Shown in pieces: positions 36,101 through 49,100 of a stretch of 64,000 bases of DNA. The stretch is from Misgurnus anguillicaudatus. Taxonomy: Eukaryota > Chordata > Actinopteri > Cypriniformes > Cobitidae. The number at the start of each line of letters is the position of its first letter. The stretch's first letter is position 1. A program made the position numbers and the translations under genes. Below the pieces are notes generated by a model. That model saw only the letters and a program-made list of their open reading frames with translations. It did not search any database and was not told where the DNA came from. The stretch is taken from contig NW_027395276.1 of NCBI RefSeq assembly GCF_027580225.2, positions 4,075,501 through 4,139,500 of the forward strand, in the 5' to 3' direction.

Positions 36101-39100
36101 GGCGGGGAAAGAGTTAAGATTATTTAAATTTAAGAGTAAATGGAATTCTGGGAAATCTATTTGTTTTAGTTGGACTCTTGACCCTTGATTTTTAGCTTTC
36201 TAGTTTTTCCCTGGCTGGTAAAACTTTGCAAAATGTTATGGCAGAATATGCAAAATGAACAGATATTTTTTATGTAACAATAAAATAAAATTACTGTATG
36301 AAGGTCCAATAACAGGAAATAATGATGTAAAATAGTATGGATAAAAACTTTCAATCCGATGAAAAATAGATATCTCATAAACAGTGTTGGGTGTAACTAG
36401 TTACTTAAGTAATTAGTTACTGTAATTTAATTACTTTTCCTATAAAAAAGTAAAGTAAGGGATTACTCTTATTTTTCTTGTAATCTAATTACAGTTACTT
36501 CTGATGTAACTAAATATTGTGTATGGACTAGAAAACAATTATGTATGCTAAAATACAATAGTGGATTTAACATGGTTTTAGTTTACAATTCTCACTATTA
36601 ACTGGTTGATTATTATTAGCATTAATATTAATGAGATGTTGGCTGTTTATTAATACTTAATAGCACATATTAATGCCTGGTTCTGCAAAACCTTATTCTA
36701 CGTCCTTAACCTCCCCATTTCTACCAATACTTAAAATTAACAACTACTTTAGTATTAATAAGCAGAGGAGTATATTAAGGCAAAAGTAGTTCATAGTTAG
36801 TTAATAGAGAGAATTGGACCCTAAAGTGGGACCAGAATAATTAATGTACTTTCATATATTATTTCTTTCAGCCATTTCAAGCCTTTCCTTGTATCATGTA
36901 CTAAATAGAATTTAGAATGTAATTAGTAATAAGTAATTAAATACTTTTTGGAGAGAGTAATTTGTAAAGTAATCTAATTACATGATTGAAGATGTAATTA
37001 GTAACTAGTAATTAATTACTTTTTTGAGTAACTTACCCAACACTGCTCATAAATGGCAAGAAAAGAGTTAAGATTGTTTAAATTTAAGAGTTAATGGCAT
37101 TCTGGGAAATCAATTTATAATTAATTTATTTTGTATTATAAAATATGCATAGCCCATGTGAACAACAATGAATGATACACAACCCTGTTTATGACATACT
37201 GTATGGCTCTATAATGCTTATGAGTGTAATCTGTGTATGTAAAATAAAATGTCCCCACAAAGATAATAATAACAGTCATTTTTTGACCTTGTGTGGACAT
37301 TTTTGGTATTTTTGGCTTATGGGGCTCTGTGCCTTTTATTTAATGCAATTCAAAATCATAACAAGCAGATATCAAGGTACTTTGATGTTATATGTGCAAG
37401 CATTGCATTCAGTTAAACACGCTTATCGACATGCATCTTGATCTAATGGGTATTGATCTAAAGCAAGTGTCCACAGGAAAATTTGGCAAGAAAAAGAACC
37501 TCGAAAGCCGCGCAATGAGTAAAACTGCCCTAAAGCATAGATTTATACACTAATATATTTGCAAAGCTTAATCATTCATTTTATTAATAATATAATCATT
37601 TTATATAATTCACAATGTATAGAATCTATGTAAAAACATTCTCATTCTCTCTCTCTTTGTGTGTGTTGTCTGTTTGTTTGTGTTGTAGTATTCACTGTGT
37701 AATGAACCTTTGATCGAGCTTTCAAATCCTGGTGCCAGCGGCTCCATTTTTTACGTCACACGAGATGATGAGTTTATCCTGAAGACCGTCATGCATAAAG
37801 AAGCTGAATTTCTACAGAAACTGCTGCCTGGATACTACATGGTGAGTCTGGGCACATGTACAAACAGTTTGTCCTAAATACGCTAATAGGCTAGATTAGG
37901 ATTAGTGCATCCCAAATCATAGGATGCCAACAGTGTCCAGATGGTTTACTATTTCTGGGGAATTTTTTAAGTGTGCATCTGTGCTAATATTATCCACAAT
38001 TTCTTGCACAACAGAAAAGATGCACTTTGTGACAGTTCTCCTTCAAAATCGATTGCTTTTTTTAAAATATATTCAAACTGTTATTAAGTGAAGTAATGTA
38101 ACATATAAAACTAACTACCACTGGAAAGTGATTGTATCTGGATCTTACCCAGGTTAATATTGAATTGAGCAATGAGTAATGAGATTTGACAGCTGAAGTC
38201 ATAAGGATGTTTTTGACTTCATGCGGTTATTATTAGTCAAACTGAGCCTAAGATGACATCCAGCTGATTATAAGGATGTGTTCGTGGCCGACAGGTTGCC
38301 CTGAACTTGGCTTGATCTTTTAGCTTATTAAAATGACAGAATTTATGAATTGGATGATAAGCAGTGATAATAATTTAAAGTGTATGAGAGATAGAGGATT
38401 TTACACATCTCTGTACTTTCTCAACACATTTATGACTGTCTCTGTGTGCTTGTGTACCTACTTAACCATGTTTTGGGGACAAATTTGTACCCAGATTTTA
38501 TCCAAATAAATAAATGTAAAATTAATAAAATTCAACCATAAAAAAATGCTCTTTGTGATATTAGAAATAGTAAATAAAGATTTTATATATAAATGCGCTG
38601 AAGGGTTTCCCAAACTGGGGTTCAGGGATCCCTGGTGGTTCGCAGGGGAATTGCAGGGGGTTCGTGAGTTGATGAATAAAATAATTACAAATAAATCATA
38701 AAATGTAAATAAATAAATCTAACATTCTAACAACAGTCTAAATAAATGAAATATTTTATTTGTTTAATCTAAATGTGTCACGGTCTTGTCAGACATCTGT
38801 GCTAGATGTAGGTCTGAGTGCATCTGACAGGACCGTGGCAGTATCATGTTCTGTGTGGGGACATGTGGGATCACATTTTGTGTGTGGCTGCCACATGTTC
38901 CCGGTGTCTTGTTGCTGTCGTGATCTTGCCAGACCTTAGTATAGATCAGGTCTATGTTCTGTGGGCAAGGTCAGGGCAGCAGTGTGTGTACGTGGGAACA
39001 CGTGTGTTCACATCATATCTGTGTGACACGTGTTCCCAGTGTTTTGTGGCTGTCATGGTCTTGCCTGACCTTGGTTATTATCCAGAGGGCAGGACCAGGG

Positions 39101-42100
39101 CAGCATTGTTTTATGTGGGAATACGTGTGTTTTCACATCATGTATGTGTAACACGTATTCCCAGTGTCTTGTCACTTTTACCCTACTCCCTTATGTAATC
39201 ATGTCTTAAGTGATTAAGTATGTTCACCTGTTCCCCATTGATGTGGTGTCTTTATATTGCCCTTGTGTTCTCTGTGTGGTGTGCGTGCGTTGTCGTAGAT
39301 ACTGTGTTAATGTTCACCAGTTACAATCCGAGTTTTCTCGTGTTCTGTTTATTTTGTGTTCCAGCACAGTGTTTTTGTTCTCTTCTGTTTTTACCCCCTC
39401 GTGGGTTTTTCTGTTTTGTAAATAAATCATAGTTATATTTTCATACATCTTTTGCATTTGGGTTCTTCTATTATTTTCCATTATCCGGTTTATACCAACC
39501 GTGACAAAATGTCATGTGACAATTACACAACACCACCCCAGCTACTTTTTTGCTTATGTAAATGATAGAGAAACATTATATTATACACATTTATTATAAA
39601 ACATTATTTCTGAATGTTTGGTAGAATAAATTCACTTATTAAGTTTAGATGTTTTTTTTTTTCATTTAAAGTCACCATTATGGTGACCAGTGTTTGTTTT
39701 AGTTGGACTCTTGATTTTCCCTGGCTGCTAAAACTGCAAAATATGCAAAATGAACAGATATTTTTTATGTAACAATAAAAGAAAATGACCATATGAAGGT
39801 CCAATAACAGGTAAAAATGGCAATAATGATGTAAAATAGTAGGTATAAAAACTTTAAATCAGATGAAAAATAAATGTCTTTTAAATTACAAATGCAAATG
39901 TGCTACTGGATTATTTATGTCAGGGGGTACTTCATATAAATAATTTAGGTCAAGGGAGTTCTGCTGACAAAAAAAGTTTTTTAAAAACCCTGAGGTTATA
40001 GTATTTATAACTAGTGGTAAATAAAAAATAAACTGAAATCTATGAAATGTCATTTTTAAAGATTTCCGTTTTAGCACGCTACAAATCTTTAATGCTTGAG
40101 AGCAACGTTGGTCCGATTCGCAATTTTACATTTCCTTTGGCTTGTAAGTGTGTATTATTACATGTTAAGGATATACAAAAGGTACAAACCCCATAGTAAA
40201 CGTTGACGCGAGTTATCATCTCCAATGTAAATCTTTTCTTGGACTACAACAAACACACAAATTGTAGGCAACGGTTTACTTCCTGGGATTGGTGAGGTAC
40301 AAAAGACCGACATTATCATAATTCCTCCCGCTCACTAGCGTAGCCAGGATTCACAATGTGGGTGGGCCTAGAGAAAATCAGGTTGGCCTTAAAGCGTAAG
40401 CCTCTGGCTCCACCCACTGGCAATATTTGAAAAATGTAAGAAAAGTGGGCAGATCCCAACGGAGATAGAGGGGACGAACTAAGCTCGTACCAAGTGTGTG
40501 GTGAGATCGTAACAAGGGCGTGGTGAGCTTGAACCTGCTTACGTCACGAGTCATTTTTTTGACCCAACATCCAATAGAAAAATTAAACTCCAGTAGCCAC
40601 CGTTCAACCTGAAGAGGGCAGCACTCAGACGTTTTTACACCATACATTGTAGTATTGAAACACTTTATATCCAAATGTCAAAAAACTTACTAAAATCAAT
40701 GAACAGCACTAATAAAGCATCATTCTTACAGATCAGTAACTAAAAAAAGGTGGTTTAGGGTTTAGTTACTCTTTAACCAAAAATGCATCTGTTATCAAAA
40801 TATACAAACACACAACTACACCAGCTTCAATATATCACCGTTTAATAACGAAAGCTTGTATGGGCCCTATTTTAACAATCTAAGCAATGTGCAATAAACC
40901 CATAAGAGTCTCATCTCCTTTACAAGCCAGTTGCGCTGGCGCCATCCTGATTCCATATTTTGGCAGAATTTGTAAACTAAAAAACTAAGTGGAGAAGGAA
41001 GACCACCAGTTTAAGATTGATATTAAAAAATTGCGTGGTTTTTATTTGTAATGAAATTGTTAGTTTTTTGGTATTAAAACCTTTAAAAGTCGTTTTCTTT
41101 CAGTCATGGCAGTAAAAATAGCAGGCTTTTAATTGCTGTAAATGTATTGATAGCCCAGAGATGATCAGTGTTATCTCAAAGAATATTTTACAAATATGCA
41201 AGAAAAGCTTTGTACTTTAAAAATACTTTAAATAGTAGCATAATTTGTTGGTATTTGAAGAGTTTCGTTGAAAAAGAGTTTAGTTTTTTGGTTGTGCATT
41301 CCAATTAATATCAATTCAACTGCAGTTGGTTTGTTTTGATTCAAACCTTCATAACTTAAAAAATACAGCTAAATAGCACTATAAAACAAAATAATAACAT
41401 GATAACATAATAATAATTTGACAAAAATGTTAAAAACAGAGTTTTGCAACGAAATTCTTCATTTAAACCTTTAAAAGCCGTTTTCTTTCAGTCATGGAAA
41501 TAAAAATAGCAGGCTTTTAATTGTTGTAAATGTATGGATAGCCTACATGATCAGTAACCTCAAAGAATAATTTAAAAATATCCAAGAAAAGGTTTGTACT
41601 TTAAAAATAGTTTATTTGTAACAAACAGGAGATAAATCATTTATAAACGTGCCATTTCAGCACTAAAACAGCGCCGTGGGTGTTTTGAAATTTAAGCATA
41701 ACATAAAAACGGTTCTCATCTCATATCCACAGGTACAAAGTCATCATATATAATAAATCTTTGGGGTAGCATTAAAAAATTCTAAATAAATGCAATATTT
41801 ATTTAGGGGCGAGGAGGCTGTTCGAAATGCGCTGTGTTAGAATTTATTGCACTACTATTTACAAAATTAACTTATTCCTTATTATAATAGCAAACAAGAG
41901 TTTAAAAAAAGATTTATTTTATAGGTCAATAGTGATAATTGCAACATAATTTACTCATTTGGATAACTAATAGGCTTTACTGGATAGGCAGGTGGGTGGG
42001 CCTAGCTGACAGGTGGCCCACCCATAGCTATGCGACTGCTCCCGCTTCTGACTCAGCCTGTAAGTAAACTCCTGTTAGCAACCGAATCTTTCAAACATGG

Positions 42101-43097
42101 TAAGGAGCATCACATTTCCGGCTGACGTCAGAGGTATTGTAGCAATGAAATACGGTAGGTGCACTTTAAATAAACCACAGATCATGAAAAATGACCAGAT
42201 TTACTTAAGTAAGCATTTTTAAAATAGTGCCGTTTTAATTTTCAATAATACTTTATTACTGTAAATAAATACTTAAAGAAGTTATTAATGTAAAATTGGG
42301 TAATTTAGTAGCTAAATCTGGAATAAGATTACATTCAACAGGTGTCAGATTGTAGTCAAATTATAACAAACTTCAGTAACAGGTAACAGAATAAAATATC
42401 AACACAGATTCATTTCTCTTTTTCAGAACCTGAATCAGAATCCTCGCACCCTGCTGCCTAAATTCTTCGGTTTGTACTGCGTACAGTCGGGTGGGAAGAA
42501 CATTCGTATCGTTGTGATGAACAACGTTTTGCCGCGTGTCTTCCGCATGCATTATAAGTTTGACCTGAAGGGCTCTACGTACAAGCGCCGAGCTTCAAAG
42601 AAGGAACGTGAGAAATCTAGGCCCACTTTCAAAGATTTGGACTTCATGCAGGAGGTTCAAGATGGTCTTCTGCTGGATGTGGACACGTATAACGCTCTGG
42701 TGAAAACACTGCAGAGAGACTGTCTGGTATCTATAGCGTTTGATGGTCTAGTACTATATATGCGTTTTATATTCTCCATAATGAAGTTCTTCTGTGATTG
42801 TTCAGGTGTTGGAGAGTTTTAAGATCATGGACTACAGTTTGCTGTTGGGGGTTCATAATGTTGATCAGGCGGAGCGAGAGCGACAAGTGGAGGGCTCACA
42901 GAGCAGCGATGAGAAACGGCCGACGGCTCAGCGAGCGCTTTACTCCACGGCCATGGAGTCCATACAGGGCGGAGCTTCATGTGGAGACTCTATAGACACT
43001 GATGACACGTATGTGTGACCTTCTGCTGATTGGATGATGAATAATGATGATGTAAACAGAGATAAGAACAGTTGGTCTGAATATACACTGCATACTG

Positions 43098-43196
<99 letters not shown>

Positions 43197-46100
43197 GTCT
43201 CTCTCTCTCTCTGTAGAATGGGTGGGATTCCAGCAGTAAGTGGTAAAGGAGAGAGACTCCTGCTGTTTATTGGTATAATAGACATCCTGCAGTCATACAG
43301 GTAAAACAAGAATGTCTATGGTAACACAAACTATTCCAAAACTGTTTAATCTTATAGATGCTTAATGTTTCTGAATCTATAATTTGAGTTTGTATATTTT
43401 GTCTTCTTCAGACTCATTAAGAAGTTTGAACACACGTGGAAAGCTCTTGTCCATGATGGGGTGAGTTTAAAGAGAAACCATTCTCATAATTCAGTCTTTA
43501 TCTGTGAGAAACTACATTCACATTCTGATTCTCATTTTTGATATTCAATATGTTATATTTTATCTTTGGATTTTTGGAGTTTGTTGAGAGTAAAATCTGG
43601 TCATCAAATCACCTTATACCTCATCAAATCTCAACAAAGAAAAAATATTAGTGTGCAAAATGCATGCACACTTTTCAAAATCATGCTGGAAGTAGTAGGT
43701 CATCCGTGTACTTTTCGCCTACTGATTTTTGCCTACTATTTAGTATGAAATTAGACGAGAATATATGTTTTATAATTGTAGAAATATATTTCTACAATCA
43801 CAAAACAGAAATATTACATTCAATTGTTATGTTTAAATACATAAAACAATATCTGGTGTTTGGAAAGCCAATGAAAATCTGATCCATAATCTCTATAATA
43901 AAGGTTCTTGCATACCCTTATCAAAATTATAGGAACAGTATGTAGGATTGTGGCCAAAACTGGTACTGCAATCACAAAACTTGTGGCTAAACCTCCACTT
44001 TTTAATTGTGGTCAGTGATATAAGTATTTGAAATGAAAATGATTTCTTAATGTCTTAATGTGGCATATCAGTGCCATTTTAGGATTAATAATATAAATAT
44101 AGAGATATAAATTTCTTACATACTGTTCCTTTAAGCATGGTTTACTACAGTTAAAATAAAAAAAAACATGGTTACTACACTTTTACCACAAATAACATGG
44201 TTAATTTTTTTAATGGTATTACAGTAATACCTGCAGACATTTGACCTTTCTTGACCTTCTTCTCATAATTATCAATAGCTGTGTTTACATGCAAATAAAT
44301 AACCCTTTTGTAATCATATTGACGGCTCAATTGTATTGATAAGCCTTCATGTTAACACGTTAATCAAGACGATTGAGACCGATCAGATGCAAATTTCAGT
44401 TGTATTGAAATGGGTGGTGTAGTCCGAACTGTGATCCGATCATCAGGAGAAAAGTATGCATGTAAACATGAATCATTGTATTTCCTCAATTGGATGCAAA
44501 AATACCTTGTGCACATACCTTGTGTTTTTTATGTTAACTTGTTTGCTTGTTATGTAAATGATAGAGAAACATAGCTTTTTATTATTTTAAAACTGTTATA
44601 AAACATTATTTCTGAATATTCCTGTAGAAAACACCATTCACTTATTAGGTTTATATGTTGATTTTTTGTTTCAATTTAAGTCGCCATTATGGTGATCAGT
44701 GTTTGTTTTAGTTGGACTCACCCTAGACTTTTTGCTTGCTAGCTTTCCCTGTGTTCATAAAACACATTTGTTATGGTAATGTGAAGTTAATTCTCTTGTG
44801 CTTGTTACATAATGGTAAAGATCCTCATATAATTAATTGACTTACTCATCAAAAGTTTTTTCTGTATATAGTAAATAATGTGTAAACGTTCAAAGCAGTT
44901 TGTCAATGAGGAGTTTTAGAAACGTTGGACAAAAATTATCTGCTGCTTATTTGGGACACACAAACATCAAGAATCAGAGTATGACTTTCAACCATGGTGA
45001 CAAAGAAAATTGTAAAAAGTTAATTATTTATCCAAGCTGCAGTGCATGCTGGGAATCCTGGATGAGATGCATGCATTGCAGTATAACTTTTTTCATTTAT
45101 TTGTCACCATTGTTGAGATTCATACTCTGATTCTTGATGTTTGTATGTCCCAAATATACAGCGGTTCATTTTGTCCAAAGTTTCAAGGAATCTTTAATGA
45201 CAACCTGTTGTGAGAGTGCTGCATCTCATATACATTATTTTACAGAAATGAAACTTGATGAGTAAGTTAATTATTTAGATAATGGTCTTTACTATTGTGT
45301 ACCAAACGCTATAGACTTTACATTACTATAACAAAATGTGCTTGATACACACAAAGTAATGCAACCAACGGAAAAATTAGCAAGCAAAACGTCAAGGGTC
45401 AAGAGTCCAAACTAAAACAAACACGGATCACCATAATGGTGACTTTTACCATTGTGATGATACAAATCATCAACATCTAAACTTAATAAGTAATTTGTGT
45501 TTTATACAGCAATATTTTTTGAGAACATTCAGAAATAATGTTATAATATTTTTTTAAAATAATAAAATGCAATGTTTCTCTATCATTTACATAACAAGCA
45601 AAAAAGTAAATCTAGAAAACAGTTGTTTTAAACATTGTGTGAACATTAAAACATGACATTGTCATAATTTTTGAAAATGGTAGAATGTAACATTCCTCTA
45701 ATGTTCAGACAACCCAGAAATATTCGTAGAACGTCAAGAAACACTTTTTATGTTGGCAGAACGTTTTTGGGAACATTGGGAACTTTCAAGGAACGTTCTT
45801 AGAACTTTTTTTCTGTTAGCTAGGTATGTCTTGCAAAGTAATCAATTGTACTTGGAAAATTTAAGACACCTGAACTCATTTTATGAGTCACATAATGAAT
45901 TTGTATGAACTCTTCTTTCTTGTGTTTCAGGACACCGTGTCTGTTCACAGACCGAACTTCTACGCTGATCGTTTCTTTCGATTTATGAGCAGCACTGTGT
46001 TTAAGAAGAGTACATGTGAGTAACCGATAAAAGTCACTGTTAAGCTAAATAAACATATAAAATAAATCTGATTATAAACTTCTGTTTTCTTCAGCACTGA

Positions 46101-49100
46101 AAGCATCACCCGCTAAGAAAGGCCGTGCGGCACTGACGGTGCCCAAGTTCGGCGGCCCCGGGTCGGCCTGGTCTGCCAGTCAGCTTCCTTCAGAGAGATA
46201 CGAGAACACGTATGATCTGAGAGGAGCTCACAGTTACCCTGTACTGGAAAATGATGGTAAAATATGACTTTTCACAATTTCTAGCTGGGACTAAAATGTA
46301 ATCTATAAAAGAAATCTACCATATTTACCTGCCAAACCTAATTAATCTCATAACATTTGTAGTTTTACTCTTTTTGTAGTTTAACAGCTTTACTGTTTTT
46401 TCTAATGTTCACTATCAGGTCTGCCGTCTTGCACCCCTCCATCATTTGAAGAAGCGACTACAGTGTCTGTAGCCACCACGCTGTCCTCAAACAACTCCAT
46501 ATCCATACCTGAACGTTCACCATCAGACACTACAGAACATCCACGATACAGGTGAACATCTCTCTTATATATCTGCTATTCAGCTGTAGAGTATAAATAT
46601 AAGATAATATCATGTATTTGATTTTCCAGAAGGCAGACGTTGTCTTTGAAGGATGCTGAGGGAAGGTGAGAGTTGTGTTTATATGATTGTGTCTTTCAGT
46701 AAATCCTAATCTGAAAAGAAAGATATTAGCATGATTTTATACAGATATGGGACCATGGGAATCTTTGCCATTTTTACATGTATGTACTATAATATTTATT
46801 GAAGTATGATGTAAACATTGCAAACATTCTTTGTGTTTATTGTAAATGTAATGTTTATTTATAATAACTATGAAGCTGATGATTTGTGGTTATTTTGATG
46901 TTCACACATGAAAGTTTTAGTTTTTGTGTTTTGTGCGTTCTCCAGGACACAGGAAGTTGTTGATGTTCACGAAGAGGATCAGCAGACCATCACTGTACAG
47001 GTGGAGGTGAAGAGAAACCGAGACTTTGAGGAGCCTGATGAATCTCCAGAGATCAAGTATGGAGCTCAAATATTGTGGTAGCAATCTTAGGTCTTAAGTT
47101 CAGCTTTTAGAGACTAAATTAAAGGTCTTCACGAGTCCAGTTACATCCAAAATCCCAAGGTCAGACCCGAGACCCGAACGGGTTTAGGTCTAAAAGTTTC
47201 ATGTGTGCCTCGGACACGGGTCAGGTATAATATTAGCGGCCTCTGGTCATTTAAAATGAATGTGTTTTTTGCAGAACCGACCTGAGACAACCTACGGCTG
47301 GTCGTAGGTTAATTTTCATTTAGCCAGACCTGTCAATGAACTTGAACATAAATGTACTTTTTAGTGGTTTTCATGGTGTTGTCATCAGATAACAAAGGAA
47401 AATAAATGGAGCAGCGTTCCAAATTGGTTGTGAGGCCATGTCTGGGCGATTTACATATGAGATTAAATAGGTTACAAAAAATTGCCACTGGTTTGGGTTG
47501 AAATCCGGTCTTATTTTCTCGAGTTTATCTTTGGTTGGGTCTTTCTTAAAAAATATACAGTATATATTTATGCACGTTGGGTTCGTGTAAAAAGTGATTT
47601 CGTCATTTTGTCGGGTACATTTCTTTACACACGAGAAGACCTCTAGGCTAAATTAAAGTTCTTGACATATATCTCATAGATATGAGAGCATCTACTGATG
47701 ATGGCTGAAGAACATTTGTGCTTTAAAGAACACAGAAACCAATTTATCTTTAATCTATCATTTATGACAACATTTTGACTTTTGTGTTTTTTATTAGTGT
47801 GGCAGAAGATGTGAACGTCCTGGACCCAACACGAGAGACAGAGATAACTGCACCATCACAAACTGATGTTTCCATGGCAGACATGCCCAACAAACTGAAG
47901 ACGGGCACTGAACCCGAGACGTCTGAGCAGATCTGTTCCAGTGTAAGAGCGACTGTAGAGTCTCAAAGTCATGAATCACTGGAGGAGGAGCTCGCGACAT
48001 CTTCTGATATCTGCTTTGTAAGTCTGAGTAAAACATTATGAGCAGTGTTGGGGAAAGTTACTTTTAAAAGTAATGCGTTACAATATTAAGTTACTCCCAA
48101 AAAAGTAACTAATTGCGTTACTTAGTTACTTTCCATGTAAAGTAATGCTTACTTTTGCGTTACTTTTTCTTACTTGGCTGATGCTTGATCTCTTTCAGGC
48201 CTTGCAGGTGTTTTTTATCACTGAAAAGTTCTGCGTTCGGAAATTGCATATTTCATCACAAAAATGTTCCATTTTTTTTTTTATCGCAATGTCAATTTGC
48301 GTAATTTGAGGGCTAATGGAAACTCAGCTTATGATTATTTTCTTGCTTCTGCTATATTGTAACAGGTGGTATTAGGATACACACATTCAAACATACACAC
48401 AAACAAACAAACACTACCTCTCTCTCTCTCTCTCTCTACTTTGATATGTAGATACGTAAAGAGAGAGAGAAAGAATGATGTGTGTGTTGTTTTCATCACT
48501 TATCTTATTCGTTCATTTCATCATAGCTAACTTTTTTTTCTTTATTTCTTTGTCTCTCTTTTTTCTTCTCTGTTCTGTTATTTACAATAGTTAATGGTCA
48601 GTGATGTGAAGTAGTTACAGATATTTATCAGTCAGTGTCGGTGTCACTACTCAAACATAAAACAAAAACAAAGCTGTTGGGTTGGACATCAGGAATGACT
48701 GAATTGTTATAATGCAAGGAGGGATTGGTGATGTCAGCCAATAAGGCAGGGCAAGTTTCAGCTGTACACTTTAATAAAAAATCACAAATAAAAGAGTTTT
48801 TATACACAGTAACACAAGAACAACATATACAGTATTAAGTGAGAAAAATAATAGTTAGTTATGATGTAATTTTGACATCAGCATTATGATTTATTTGATG
48901 TTTTATTGCTCATCTTTTCCCTTTCATTTCTCAAACTTTCATAAACAACATCACATTGTTTTTCTGTTCCCTTCTGTTTGTTTGTGTGTGTGTGCATGTG
49001 TATTTGTGTGTATGTATATGTGTGCGCACACGTGTGTGTGTGTGTGTTGTCAGTATGCTGAAGGCAGATATTGGCTTTATTCTCCAGTTCTTCACAGGAG

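Noticed and set aside
42977..43309. ORFs of repeated Ser-Leu or Arg-Glu
   Set aside because: Translations of the (CT)n microsatellite in intron 8.
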